Made by a program: the position numbers and the translations under genes. The notes under the pieces are model-generated. The model was given only the letters and a program-made list of their open reading frames with translations, ran no database searches and was not told the origin of the DNA. 64,000 bases of DNA from Streptacidiphilus sp. ASG 303 (GTDB lineage Bacteria > Actinomycetota > Actinomycetes > Streptomycetales > Streptomycetaceae): contig NZ_JAJLRA010000003.1 of assembly GCF_020991365.1 (NCBI RefSeq), forward strand, positions 310,001-374,000, in the 5' to 3' direction. This document shows positions 41,859-50,931 of the stretch, one piece after another. Position 1 is the first letter of the stretch; every line of letters begins with the position of its first letter.

Positions 41859-43127
41859 GTGCACGCCATGGAGGGGTCGCAGCGCAGCGCGGCGGCGGGG
41901 CCGGTGCCCCGGCCCGACGGACCGGCGGACGGAACGGCGGACGGAACAGCAGACGGAACAGCGGACGGACCGGCGGGCGGGTCCGGCGTCCGGGCCGACG
42001 CCCCGTACGGGGCGCGGACGTGGGCGGCGACGGCGTACCTGCTGCTGAGCCTGCCGGTGGGCCTGGCCGGCTTCGTGTTCACGGCCGTCCTCGTCTCGGT
42101 GGGCGCCGGCCTGGCCGTGACGGTGGTGGGCCTGCCGCTGCTGGCCGCGGGCCTGCTGGGGTGCCGGGCGCTGGCCTCGGCGGAGCGGGTCCGGGCCGCG
42201 CGGCTGCTGGGCCTGCGCGTCCCCGAGCCGGACCCGCCGCTGCCGGGGCGCCCCGGCGCGGCCGGGCGGATCGCCGCCGTGCTCACCGACGGCCAGGGCT
42301 GGCGGGCGGCCCTGTACTTCACGGTGCTGCTGCCCTGGGGCGCCCTCACCTTCGCCGTGGCGCTGGCCGTGCTGCTGGTGGGCTGGCCCGTGCTGCCCTG
42401 GGTGGTGCGCGGCCTGACGGCCGTGGACCGGGCACTGGTGGCCGCGCTGCTGAGCCCGTCGCCGCTGTCGGAGCGGGTGCGCGAGCTGGAGGAGGACCGC
42501 GGCACGGTCGTCGACACGGCCGCCGCCGACCTGCGGCGCATCGAGCGGGACCTGCACGACGGCGCACAGGCCCGCCTGGTCGCCCTGGCCATGGACCTGG
42601 GGATCGCGCGGGAGCGCCTCGCCGAGGACCCCGGGACGGCCGCCCGCGTGGTCGACGCGGCGCACGGCGAGGTGAAGCTCGCCCTGCAGGAGCTGCGCGA
42701 CCTGGCCCGCGGCATCCACCCGGCCGTCCTCACCGACCGCGGCCTCGACGCGGCCCTGTCGTCCGTCGCCGCGCGCTGCACGGTCCCGGGCGGCGTCCGG
42801 GTCTCCGTGGACCTGCCCGACCGGCCGGCGGCCGCCGTGGAGGGCATCGCGTACTTCACGGTCAGCGAGCTGCTCACGAACGTCTCCAAGCACGCCGGCG
42901 CCCGCACGGCCGCCGTGGACGTGTGGCGGAGCGGCGACCGGCTCATGCTCCAGGTGCGCGACGACGGGCGCGGCGGCGCCCGGGAGGAGGCGGGCGGCGG
43001 ACTGGCCGGGCTCGCCGAGCGGGTCCGCGCGGTCGACGGCGTGCTCCTCGTGGACAGCCCGTCCGGGGGCCCGACCACGGTGACGGCCGAGCTCCCCTGG
43101 CACACCCGCACGGCGGTGCGCGGCTGA
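41859..43127 (+). CDS. Sensor histidine kinase (HisKA_3 type)
   Basis: 422 residues from GTG 41859 with an ideal GGAGGAGAG site; ATG 41868 is an alternative. After a Thr/Ala/Asp-Gly repeat region, a four-helix membrane sensor domain follows ([60 protein letters not shown]). The dimerisation helix carries the phospho-acceptor His in [20 protein letters not shown]. The ATPase domain has [16 protein letters not shown] and DDGRGG, then [14 protein letters not shown]. The family normally pairs with a LuxR-type response regulator, but none is encoded next to it here. It reads divergently from nuoA, so it might sense respiratory state; that is inferred. Confidence 0.9.
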   Translation: MHAMEGSQRSAAAGPVPRPDGPADGTADGTADGTADGPAGGSGVRADAPYGARTWAATAYLLLSLPVGLAGFVFTAVLVSVGAGLAVTVVGLPLLAAGLLGCRALASAERVRAARLLGLRVPEPDPPLPGRPGAAGRIAAVLTDGQGWRAALYFTVLLPWGALTFAVALAVLLVGWPVLPWVVRGLTAVDRALVAALLSPSPLSERVRELEEDRGTVVDTAAADLRRIERDLHDGAQARLVALAMDLGIARERLAEDPGTAARVVDAAHGEVKLALQELRDLARGIHPAVLTDRGLDAALSSVAARCTVPGGVRVSVDLPDRPAAAVEGIAYFTVSELLTNVSKHAGARTAAVDVWRSGDRLMLQVRDDGRGGAREEAGGGLAGLAERVRAVDGVLLVDSPSGGPTTVTAELPWHTRTAVRG

Positions 43128-43704
43128 GGAGCGGCGGGCGGGCCCGGTCCTGCGGGGACGGCCGGACCGGGGCGGGGGCACCCGGACCGGGCCTGGGCAG
43201 CCCCACAGGGGCGGGGCGGGCAGGGGTCGGGGCCACCGCGGGGTGCCGGGGTCGGTACTGCGGCCGGGGCGCACACAGGCAGCGGGCGCGCCCCGGCCGG
43301 AGCGGGCCCTCCTGGGGGGAGGGCCCGGACGCGGCGGCGGTCGGTGCAGGCCCTTGCGCTGGGTGTGCACGGCTGCCGCCGGTCCCGGAGGGAAACGGTC
43401 GGGGTCCGGGAGCGGCTCCGCCCAGGGTGGGCGGCCCTCCGGCCGGGGTGCGGGACGGGCCCGGGACCGCGTGTCCGTTATGGGCATTTTGTCGGAGGTG
43501 ACGCCGGTCGCGGCGTCGGCACGCCGACCCGTTCGCGCCGCCGGTCCGGGACGCCCGGGACGCCGGGGGCGTCCCGGACCGGCGCGGACGGAACCTGCGC
43601 GGGCGGAACCTGCGCGGGCGGACAGGGCCGGACGGAGCCGGACGGAGCCGGACGGGAACGGCCGGTGGGCGGAGGGACGGCCGCGGGCGGGGGCGGCCGG
43701 CCCC
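43128..43704. other. Non-coding region after the sensor kinase
   Basis: 577 bp without a supportable gene: extreme GC, simple-sequence tracts, and no response-regulator motif in any frame. A short AT-rich promoter-like patch (43477-43495, ttatgggcattttgtcgg) is the only other visible feature. Confidence 0.6.
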
Positions 43705-44889
43705 TCAGTCCGTCCGCGGGGCCGCCAGGAGGGCGCGCTTGAGCCGGGGGCCGACGGTCCGCTCCACCAGCCGGTGGATCACCCAGGCCAGGAGCAGCAT
43801 GCCCCCCACGGTGGCGGCGAGGACGGTGTGCGGGGAGAGGCCGGCCTGCCGCCGCAGGAGTTCGATCACCACCCAGCCCAGGTGCTCGTGCACCAGGTAG
43901 AAGGGATAGGTGAGGGCCCCCGCGACGGTGAGCCACCGCCAGTCGACCCGGTCGAGCCACCCGAGCGCGACCGCGGCCACCGCGAGGTAGCCGGCCGTGA
44001 CGACGGCGACGACCACCCAGGCGGAGCGGTGATGGAAGGCGCCGGGCGTCTGCGGCCCGACCAGGCCGCGGACGGCCTGGTACTGGCCGAGCGCCCAGCT
44101 CATGCCGACGACCGACCAGAGGAGCGGCCGACTGCCGAAACGATTCACCAGGTAGAGCGCCAGGCCCCCGACGAAGAAGGGCGCGGAGTCGGGCATCACC
44201 ACGAGGTCCAGCGCGGGCAGGTGCGCGGCGGCCGCCAGCACCGCGGCCACCAGCCAGACCGCGCAGAACGCCACCGAGCGGCGGTAGGTGACCCCCCGCC
44301 ACACCACCAGGGCGAAGAGCAGGTAGAACCGGGTCTCCACCCAGAGCGTCCAGCACACCCCGAGCACCCGGTGGGCGCCCATCGGCTGCTGCAGCATCGT
44401 CAGGTTGACCAGCACCTCCTCCAGCGGCAGCGGGCGCGCGACCACCGGCCGCAGCGCCAGTACCGCCGTGACCAGCAGGACGGCGCACCAGTACGCGGGG
44501 TAGAGCCGCGAGACCCGGGAGGCGAAGAACTCCTTGAGGGTGCGCCCCCACGACGACATGCAGATCACGAAGCCGCTGATCACGAAGAAGACCTGCACGC
44601 CGAGGCAGCCGTAGGAGAAGGCGCCGTGGAGCGTCGGGAAGAGCTCGCGGGGCGACTGCCCCCACGCCTGCTGCACCGTGCCGCCGCGTCCGGCGTAGTG
44701 GTACGCGCAGACCATCAGCGCCGCCACGAGCCGCAGCCCGTCCAGGGCGCGCAGCCGGCCGCCCCGGCGGGCGCGCGGGGGTCCGGGGCGGGCCGCGGGG
44801 GCGGGCGGCGCGGCAGCCGGACGGGTGGGGGCCGCGAGGACGGACGGCGCCTGCGGCTGCGGCTTCGGTCGGACGGCCGGCGGTATCAC
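43705..44889 (-). CDS. Membrane acyltransferase (acyltransferase-3 family)
   Basis: 394 residues from GTG 44889. After a Pro/Ala-rich N-terminus it has about ten transmembrane helices. Family motifs: LDGLRLVAALMVCAYHYAGR with the catalytic His, QVFFVISGFVICMSSWGR, SRVSRLYPAYWCAVLLV, CWTLWVETRFYLLFALVVWR and LTYPFYLVHEHLGW. Members transfer acyl groups (often acetyl) to surface polysaccharides or lipids. It is a clear paralogue of the genes at 45231-46415 and 60873-62033. The acyl acceptor here may be the polymer made by this locus. Confidence 0.9.
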   Translation of the reverse strand: MIPPAVRPKPQPQAPSVLAAPTRPAAAPPAPAARPGPPRARRGGRLRALDGLRLVAALMVCAYHYAGRGGTVQQAWGQSPRELFPTLHGAFSYGCLGVQVFFVISGFVICMSSWGRTLKEFFASRVSRLYPAYWCAVLLVTAVLALRPVVARPLPLEEVLVNLTMLQQPMGAHRVLGVCWTLWVETRFYLLFALVVWRGVTYRRSVAFCAVWLVAAVLAAAAHLPALDLVVMPDSAPFFVGGLALYLVNRFGSRPLLWSVVGMSWALGQYQAVRGLVGPQTPGAFHHRSAWVVVAVVTAGYLAVAAVALGWLDRVDWRWLTVAGALTYPFYLVHEHLGWVVIELLRRQAGLSPHTVLAATVGGMLLLAWVIHRLVERTVGPRLKRALLAAPRTD

Positions 44890-45170
44890 GCGCGGAGGCT
44901 CCTGCGGCTGCGGCCCGCACGGGCGACGGGCGACGGGCGGGCGGTGCGCCCCGCTCCGTCACGGCCCGGGGTGCACCTGCACCCTCGGCCCGCGAGGCGG
45001 CGCACCCGCGAACGCCCGCGGGCCGGGGACCGGCGGAAGGGTGAACACCGGGTGGCCGCGGCGGCCGGCGGGGCGGCCCCTGCAACCCTGCGGTCCTGCA
45101 ACACGGCGGCGCGGCGGCCCGGCGGCCCGGGGACGCCGCGCACCCCGCCGCACCGGGCCCCGCACACGCC

Positions 45171-45208
45171 GAGGGCCGGCCCGCGCCGTGAAGCACGGGC
45201 CGGCCCTC
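45171..45208 (-). terminator. Terminator after second acyltransferase
   Basis: A 13-bp perfect stem (45171-45183 with 45196-45208) with a 12-nt loop begins 23 bp past the stop at 45231. The rest of the 341-bp gap to 44889 is GC-rich and without genes. Confidence 0.7.
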
Positions 45209-45230
45209 GGGGAGGCCGGACTGTCCGGTG

Positions 45231-46415
45231 TCAGCGTCCTCCGGCGGCCGCCGTCTCCGGACGCGGCAGCGGCTTCTCCAGGGCCCGCTTGAGCCGCCGG
45301 GCGAGCGGCTTCTCCGCGAGGCGGTGCACCAGCCAGGCGAGCAGCAGCATGGCGGCCGTGGTCACGGCCAGGACGCCCGCCGGGGGCAGCTGGTCGCGCA
45401 GGTTGTAGATGACCAGGTGGCCGAGGTGCTCGTGGACCAGGTAGAGCGGGTAGGTGAGGGCGCCGGCCGTGGTGAGCCAGCGCCACCGGACGCGCGAGGT
45501 CCACCCGAGGGCGACGGCGGCGAGCACGGCGAAGCAGGCGGTGACCACGACCGCGCCCACCGCGCCCGAGAGGTGGGTGTGGATCATGTCACCGAAACGT
45601 TCCGTCTCCTTGGTGACCATCTTCTGGGCGATCAGCCAGGAGACGCCGACGATCCCCCACGACAGGGCGTGCGAGCCGAAGCGGTGGATCAGGTAGAGGC
45701 CGATGCCGCCGACGAAGTAGGCCGAGTACTTCGGCACCAGGACCGCGTTGAGCAGCGGCTGGTCGACCATGACCGCGATCACCGACGCGGCGGTCCACAC
45801 GGAGCAGAAGAGCACCGTGCTGCGGTAGGTGACGCCCTTCCAGACGACCAGGGCGAAGAGGAGGTAGAACCGCATCTCGACCCAGAGGGTCCAGAAGACG
45901 CCGTCCACGTGCGGCGAGCCGAGCGGCTCGTGAAGCATCGTCAGGTTGAGCAGGATGTCGTGCATGCTCATGCGGCTCTTCACCACGACCGGGTACAGGG
46001 TCTCGGCGACGACGATGAGCACGATCGCCGTCCAGTACGCCGGGTAGAGGCGGGTCACGCGGGAGCGGAAGAACTGGCCCAGGCCGCGACCCCAGCAGCT
46101 CATGCAGATCACGAAGCCGCTGATGATGAAGAAGAACTCCACGCCGAGCCAGGCGTAGTCGGCGACCGGGTCCAGGGCCGGCAGCACGGTGCGGCTCTGC
46201 TGCCCCCAGGCGTGGCTGGCGTTGCCGCCCCGCGCGAGGTAGTGGAAGAGGAGGACGGACAGCGCCGCGAGCAGCCGCAGACCGTCGAGGGCGTAGAGGC
46301 GGCCCGGGGCCGATCCGGTCCGGCGCCCGGCTGCGTGTGCGCGCTGCCGGGGAGCCGGCACCGTCCCTATTCGGGTGTCCGGTGCCTCGGCGGCAGGGGC
46401 ATCCAGGGTGGTCAT
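45231..46415 (-). CDS. Membrane acyltransferase (acyltransferase-3 family)
   Basis: 394 residues from ATG 46415; the longer frame to 46532 reads through upstream sequence without a better site. Motifs as in its neighbour: LDGLRLLAALSVLLFHYLAR with the catalytic His, GVEFFFIISGFVICMSCWGR, SRVTRLYPAYWTAIVLIV, FWTLWVEMRFYLLFALVVWK and LTYPLYLVHEHLGH. About ten membrane helices. It lies 341 bp upstream of the first acyltransferase, each with its own upstream gap, so they may be independently transcribed. Tandem duplication followed by divergence is likely. Confidence 0.9.
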   Translation of the reverse strand: MTTLDAPAAEAPDTRIGTVPAPRQRAHAAGRRTGSAPGRLYALDGLRLLAALSVLLFHYLARGGNASHAWGQQSRTVLPALDPVADYAWLGVEFFFIISGFVICMSCWGRGLGQFFRSRVTRLYPAYWTAIVLIVVAETLYPVVVKSRMSMHDILLNLTMLHEPLGSPHVDGVFWTLWVEMRFYLLFALVVWKGVTYRSTVLFCSVWTAASVIAVMVDQPLLNAVLVPKYSAYFVGGIGLYLIHRFGSHALSWGIVGVSWLIAQKMVTKETERFGDMIHTHLSGAVGAVVVTACFAVLAAVALGWTSRVRWRWLTTAGALTYPLYLVHEHLGHLVIYNLRDQLPPAGVLAVTTAAMLLLAWLVHRLAEKPLARRLKRALEKPLPRPETAAAGGR

Positions 46416-46574
46416 TCGGCGCTGCCGCCCTTCACGTCGGTTCCGTTCGCTTCTGCTGTGAACGGATCGTGGATGGAACATCTCCGTACGCGCACCTTCG
46501 CCGTCTGGAGGGGAGGGCGACGGTCCGCACACCCTAACGGAAGGTCGGGACTACGTCCCCCCTCGGTCGTGGTC

Positions 46575-46600
46575 GCACCCCCGCCAGTCGGCGGGGGTGC
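46575..46600 (-). terminator. Terminator after polysialyltransferase-like gene
   Basis: An 11-bp perfect stem (46575-46585 with 46590-46600) with a 4-nt loop starts 21 bp downstream of the stop at 46621. Confidence 0.7.
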
Positions 46601-46620
46601 GGCCGCGGGGCGCCGGGGGG

Positions 46621-48132
46621 TCAGGAGACGCCGGGCGAGGACCTGCGCGCGCGGGCCTGCCGCACCACGCGGCGGACCAGCGGGGACCTGCCCAGCAGCC
46701 GCGCCCCGGCGGGCACACCCCCCGCGAACCCGCCCGGCAGGCCGCCGGGCAGGCCGAGCGCGGTGAGCCGGCGGCGCTTGAAGTACCGGGCGGTGTCCGG
46801 CCCGTAGTGGGCGTGCAGCCAGTCGGCGGCCTCGGCGGCGAGGTGCGGGTAGGCCTTGCCCTGCATGCAGTAGCCGACGGCGGTGACCAGCGGGCCGAGC
46901 CGCCCGGCGGCCCCCTCCGGGCCGGGGTCGGGCAGGGCGGCGGTGAAGCCTGGCGCCTCCAGGTCGGGCAGCAGCGCGTCCACGACGGTCACCGGGATGC
47001 GGTTGCTGTTCTCGTACGGGGCCAGGCGCTCCAGCAGCAGCGCGGTGCCGACCCGGGCGGCGGGGATGCCGTACAGGGAGGCCGCGGTGAGCAGCGCGGT
47101 GGAGAAGCAGCCGACGACGAGGGACGGGCGCAGCCGCTCGTACAGGGTCTCGGCGAGCACCGGGTCGTCGAGGATCCGCAGGGTGGCGCCGGCGTCGGCG
47201 GCGGCCTTCTCCAGCTCCCGGGAGAGCCGGGACGGGGCGCTGGGGTGCGGTTTGAAGACGATGTCGGTGAGGCCTGCGGCGACGGCGCCGCGGAGCATGC
47301 GGGCGTGCAGCTCCTCCTCCTCGGCCGGGGTGATCAGGCCGAGCGCGGAGAGGTACTGGCCGAGCAGGAGGGCGGGGCCGGGGGCGGACCCGTCCCCGGC
47401 GGCCGGGCCGTCCTCCCCTGCCGGAGCGGCCGGGGTGGGCGGCGCGGCACGGCCGACGGAGGCGAGGACGTCGAGGAAGGCGCCGGTGGGCACGGCCTGC
47501 GGCTCGACCCCGTACTCGGAGAGCAGCAGCGGGCGCAGGCCGGGCACCAGGTCGAGGTGGAGGAGGCGGCGGATGCGGCCGTGCAGCAGGTACGGCAGCG
47601 GGTTGCGGGTGGGGCCGTAGCTCATCAGGCCGTCGGCGTAGACGTGGACCGGGCCCTCGTCGAAGACGGCGGTGATCGCGCGGGCCGGGCTGACCTGGAT
47701 GGACTCGACCGCGATCTCCACGGGGGCGTCGCCGAGCCCCCAGGTCCGCCGCATGAGCCGCTGCAGGATGGGGACGTCCTCCGGGCGGGGGGTCCAGCCG
47801 CTGGGGTGGTAGGGCTCGATCTCCTCGTTCCAGGAGCGGACCTCGTCGAAGCGGTCGCGCAGCGCGGCGAAGGAGGCGGTGCGGTCCAGCGGGACGGCGT
47901 TCTCCGGGATCGCGGCGTTGTTGCAGACCAGCAGGATGCGGCGGTGGTCGGCGCGGGGGCCGAAGAGCCCGGCGTCCAGGGCGGCGCAGACGGTGGCGGC
48001 CCCGTAGAGGGTGGAGGCCGCGAAGATCTGCACGGTGCCGGCGGGGGCGGCGGCGGGTACGGGTGCGGCGGCGGGACGGGACACGGCGGCGGGGGTCTCC
48101 TCACGGGGGCCGGGGGTCGCGGGCGCGGTCAT
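46621..48132 (-). CDS. Polysialyltransferase-family glycosyltransferase
   Basis: 503 residues from ATG 48132 (ATGA overlap with the GT2 gene). It opens with a Pro/Ala-rich stretch, then QIFAASTLYGAATVCAALDA and ILLVCNNAAIPE. Later blocks are VYADGLMSYGPTRNPLPYLL, LLLGQYLSALGLITPAEEEE, DIVFKPHPSAPSRLSRELEK and a nucleotide-sugar-site SLVVGCFSTALLTAASLYG. The K-P-H-P and S-T-A motifs are shared by GT52 and polysialyltransferase families that use CMP-nonulosonates. It probably extends or caps a nonulosonic-acid polymer. It works beside the GT2 gene and opposite the divergent neuA-neuB operon. Confidence 0.85.
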   Translation of the reverse strand: MTAPATPGPREETPAAVSRPAAAPVPAAAPAGTVQIFAASTLYGAATVCAALDAGLFGPRADHRRILLVCNNAAIPENAVPLDRTASFAALRDRFDEVRSWNEEIEPYHPSGWTPRPEDVPILQRLMRRTWGLGDAPVEIAVESIQVSPARAITAVFDEGPVHVYADGLMSYGPTRNPLPYLLHGRIRRLLHLDLVPGLRPLLLSEYGVEPQAVPTGAFLDVLASVGRAAPPTPAAPAGEDGPAAGDGSAPGPALLLGQYLSALGLITPAEEEELHARMLRGAVAAGLTDIVFKPHPSAPSRLSRELEKAAADAGATLRILDDPVLAETLYERLRPSLVVGCFSTALLTAASLYGIPAARVGTALLLERLAPYENSNRIPVTVVDALLPDLEAPGFTAALPDPGPEGAAGRLGPLVTAVGYCMQGKAYPHLAAEAADWLHAHYGPDTARYFKRRRLTALGLPGGLPGGFAGGVPAGARLLGRSPLVRRVVRQARARRSSPGVS

Positions 48133-49100
48133 CGGGCGCCCACCGCGGTCAGCGAGCCGCGCAGCCGGCGGATCACGGCGGCGCGCTCGGCGTCCATGGC
48201 GTCGAGCGCGTCGGCCAGGTGGTGCTGGGGCATGCGGCGCAGCGCCTCGGCGGAGAGCGTCCGCAGGCGGCGGGCGACGTCGCGCTCCAGGCGGTCGGCG
48301 TTGCGGCGGTGGTGGACGAGGACCGCGCAGTAGGTGCGGACGGCCTTGGGCAGCAGCAGCTCGGCGTCGGGGTCGTCGGCGAGCTGCTCCAGCACGAGGT
48401 CGAAGGCGCGGATGAAGTCGAGCTGCCGCTCGTCGCCGACCTGGGTGAGCGAGGTGGCCACGGCGCGCCGGTAGTGGACGCCGCGCAGCCCGGTGACGGC
48501 GTAGGAGTCGGCGAGCCGGTGCAGGCGCCATATCCAGGGGCGGTCCTCGGCGGTGCGCAGGCCCTCGTCGAAGTGGAGGGCGCCGCGCTCCAGCAGCCGC
48601 CGGTGGTAGACGCCGGCCCAGGCGTAGGGGTAGTCGACCATGGTGGCGCGGTCGGCGGGGAGGATGCCGTCGCGGGGGTCGAGGACCTCGTCGCGGCGGG
48701 CCTGCGGGGCCTTCTGGACCTGCCGCTTCACGCCGGTGACCTGGACGTGGTCGACGCGGACGAAGTCGCAGCCGTGCCGCTCGACGGCGCCGACGAGCCG
48801 CTCCAGGTAGCCGGCCGAGATCCAGTCGTCGCCGTCGAGGAAGGTGAGGTACTCGCCGCGGGCGGCCTCCAGGCCGACGTTGCGGGCGCCGGCGAGGCCG
48901 CGGTTGTGCTCGGGCCGGACGACGACCGCCCCGGGGAGGGTCCGGGCGTACTGCTCCAGCACGGCGAGGGTGCCGTCGGTGGAGCAGTCGTCGACGAGGA
49001 CGAACTCGAAGTCGGGCCGGGTGTTGGCGGCGAGGCTGCGCAGGGTGTCGGGCGCGTACGCCTGCACGTTGTAGAAGGGGACGATGACCGACAGCTTCAC
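48129..49100 (-). CDS. GT2-family glycosyltransferase
   Basis: 323 residues from GTG 49100 (AGGAGAG 8 nt upstream). GT-A fold: KLSVIVPFYNVQAYAPDTLR, FEFVLVDDCSTDGTL, NRGLAGARNVGLEAARGEYL and the metal-binding FLDGDDW (DxD-type). The middle has DYPYAWAGVYHRR and AEDRPWIWRLHRL, seen in surface-polymer GT2 enzymes. It probably transfers a hexose or hexosamine to the polymer. First gene of a two-gene operon divergent from 49508. Confidence 0.9.
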   Translation of the reverse strand: MKLSVIVPFYNVQAYAPDTLRSLAANTRPDFEFVLVDDCSTDGTLAVLEQYARTLPGAVVVRPEHNRGLAGARNVGLEAARGEYLTFLDGDDWISAGYLERLVGAVERHGCDFVRVDHVQVTGVKRQVQKAPQARRDEVLDPRDGILPADRATMVDYPYAWAGVYHRRLLERGALHFDEGLRTAEDRPWIWRLHRLADSYAVTGLRGVHYRRAVATSLTQVGDERQLDFIRAFDLVLEQLADDPDAELLLPKAVRTYCAVLVHHRRNADRLERDVARRLRTLSAEALRRMPQHHLADALDAMDAERAAVIRRLRGSLTAVGAR

Positions 49101-49507
49101 GTGAATTCTCTCCTGCAGGGCCCGCGTGCGCGTCCGCATTCCACGCGCGCATGTGTCCGTGTGCTCCGGGCGAGGGGCCTTCCGGGCCCGGGGAGGGATG
49201 GCCGGACCGGCGGTCCGGGGAATCCGGGGCGCGGCTTCCGCCGAGGTACCGGATTCGCTGCGGACTCTACCCGCAGGCGCGCACAGGATGAAGCCCGGAC
49301 CGCCCTGACCTGCCGGTTCGTCTGACGTTGACGGGGAGTTCACGTGATGTCGGACGGAATTCCACACCCCGTCAACCCGCGGTGGATATGCGGCCGGGCT
49401 GTTCACCGTCCGTCCATTCTTCATTTCTCCGATCGACTCCGTGGAGCCCTCCGTGCGCCATGGTCGCATCCCTATGCTCGCCGGGTCACACAGAACCGGA
49501 GCACTCC
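49101..49507. promoter_or_regulatory. Divergent intergenic region of polymer locus
   Basis: This 407-bp gap separates the minus-strand GT2-polysialyltransferase operon from the plus-strand DUF6716-neuAB operon. No gene is supported. It becomes AT-richer around 49320-49440, so both promoters likely lie there. I cannot define -10/-35 boxes with confidence. Confidence 0.5.
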
Positions 49508-50824
49508 ATGCGTATCGATGTCCTGGCCGATTCGGACACCCGCTGGAAATGGGGCGCCCTGCTGGCCGGACAGCTCTGCCCGGAGGGCGGCGCCGACGTC
49601 CACGCGCACCTGCTGCGCGGCCGGGCCACCCCGACCGGGCGCCAGCTCGCCGAGGTGGGCGTCTCCCCCGCGTCCCTGCGGGAGACCACGGTCGCCGACT
49701 TCCTCGCCGACGCGGCCGAGCCCGGCCCCGGCGGCCTGGCCGACGCCGACGTCGTCGTCCTCGCCCTGGTCGGCGGCGGCGTGCAGGCGCTGGTGCACGG
49801 ACTGGCCCGCGCCTGGCGCGGCCGTGCGCGCCGGCCGGTGGTCGTCACCGGCTACGTCGGCGTCGTCTACGAGAAGCTGACGGACGGCCTGCTGCTGCGG
49901 GCGGGCGCCGACGCGGTGCTGGCCAACAGCGCCTTCGACGCCCGGCGCTTCCGCGACCTGTACGGGCCGCTGGGCGTCGACACCGGCAGCGTGGTCCGCG
50001 CCGCGCTGCCGTTCCTGGCGGGCACCGGCGAGCGCTACCGGCCCTCGGAGAACCGGCCGTTCACGGTCTGCTTCGCCGCACAGCCCTCCGTGCCCGAACC
50101 GCGCGACGCCCGCCTGCACCTGCTGGAGCGGTGCGTGCGCCACGCCGAGCTGCACCCGGACCGCCGGGTGCTGGTGAAGCTGCGCAGCCGGCCGGGCGAG
50201 CACACCACGCACCTGGAGGAGCACCCGTACCAGCGGCTGGTGTCGCGGCTGGGCCGTCCGCTGCCCGCCAACTGCGAGCTGGTGTACGGCAACATGGGCG
50301 AGGTCCTGGACCGCACCGACCTGCTGGTCACGGTGAGCTCCACGGCCGCCCTGGAGTCGCTGCAGCGCGGCATCCCCACAGCGGTGCTGGCCGACGCCGG
50401 GGTCCGCGAGGCCCTCGGCAACCACTACTTCACCGGCTCCGGCTGCGTCACCTCCTGGGACCGGCTGGACGCGGGCCACCTGCCCGCCGCCGACGAGGAC
50501 TGGCTGCGCGACCAGGGCGTCCTCGACCCGGCGCCGTACGAGGGCCTGCGCAAGCGGGTCGCGGAGCTGCGGGCCCTGCCCGCGATGCCCCCGCTCTCCC
50601 CCTACTACACGGCGGAGAACGCCCCGGCCTACCTGCCCGGGGTCCTCGCCCGCTACGGCCTGGCGCCCGACGGCTCCCCGCTGCCCACCGCCGCCCGCAC
50701 GGGCGCGGAGAGCGCCGGGCCGCGGCGGGCCGTCCGCCGGGCGCTCGCCCAGGGCGCCCGCGGCGCCTACCGGATGGGCGTGCAGCACGTGGCGCCCGCG
50801 ATCCGCCGCTGGGGGCAGCTGTGA
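49508..50824 (+). CDS. DUF6716-type putative glycosyltransferase
   Basis: 438 residues from ATG 49508 (CGGAG upstream). GT-B-like organisation: MRIDVLADSDTRWKWGALLA at the start, then VVVLALVGGGVQALVHGLAR and VVTGYVGVVYEKLTDGLLLR. The C-terminal half has RVLVKLRSRPGEHTTHLEEH, ELVYGNMGEVLDRTDLLVTV and SSTAALESLQRGIPTAVL. The KLR...H and S-S-T-A motifs recall polysialyl and glycerophosphate transferase families. Genes of this type sit directly before neuA-neuB-like genes in Streptomyces wall-polymer loci. The next frame may begin at an overlapping GTG (50821). Confidence 0.85.
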   Translation: MRIDVLADSDTRWKWGALLAGQLCPEGGADVHAHLLRGRATPTGRQLAEVGVSPASLRETTVADFLADAAEPGPGGLADADVVVLALVGGGVQALVHGLARAWRGRARRPVVVTGYVGVVYEKLTDGLLLRAGADAVLANSAFDARRFRDLYGPLGVDTGSVVRAALPFLAGTGERYRPSENRPFTVCFAAQPSVPEPRDARLHLLERCVRHAELHPDRRVLVKLRSRPGEHTTHLEEHPYQRLVSRLGRPLPANCELVYGNMGEVLDRTDLLVTVSSTAALESLQRGIPTAVLADAGVREALGNHYFTGSGCVTSWDRLDAGHLPAADEDWLRDQGVLDPAPYEGLRKRVAELRALPAMPPLSPYYTAENAPAYLPGVLARYGLAPDGSPLPTAARTGAESAGPRRAVRRALAQGARGAYRMGVQHVAPAIRRWGQL

Positions 50825-50931
50825 CCGCGCCCGGGACGGCGCACCCCGCCACCTCCGCGGCCCCCGGGACCGCCGGAGCCCCCGGGCCCACCCGGCGCCC
50901 AGGGCCCCCCGAGACCTCGGAGCACACCCCC

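Noticed and set aside
43128-43704. Decayed response-regulator gene after the histidine kinase
   Set aside because: I looked for receiver and LuxR-type helix-turn-helix motifs in the visible frames and found none; the stretch is simple GC-rich sequence.
43243-45408. Long plus-strand frame opposite the first acyltransferase
   Set aside because: Antisense to a clear acyltransferase-3 gene; Arg/Gly/His-rich translation.
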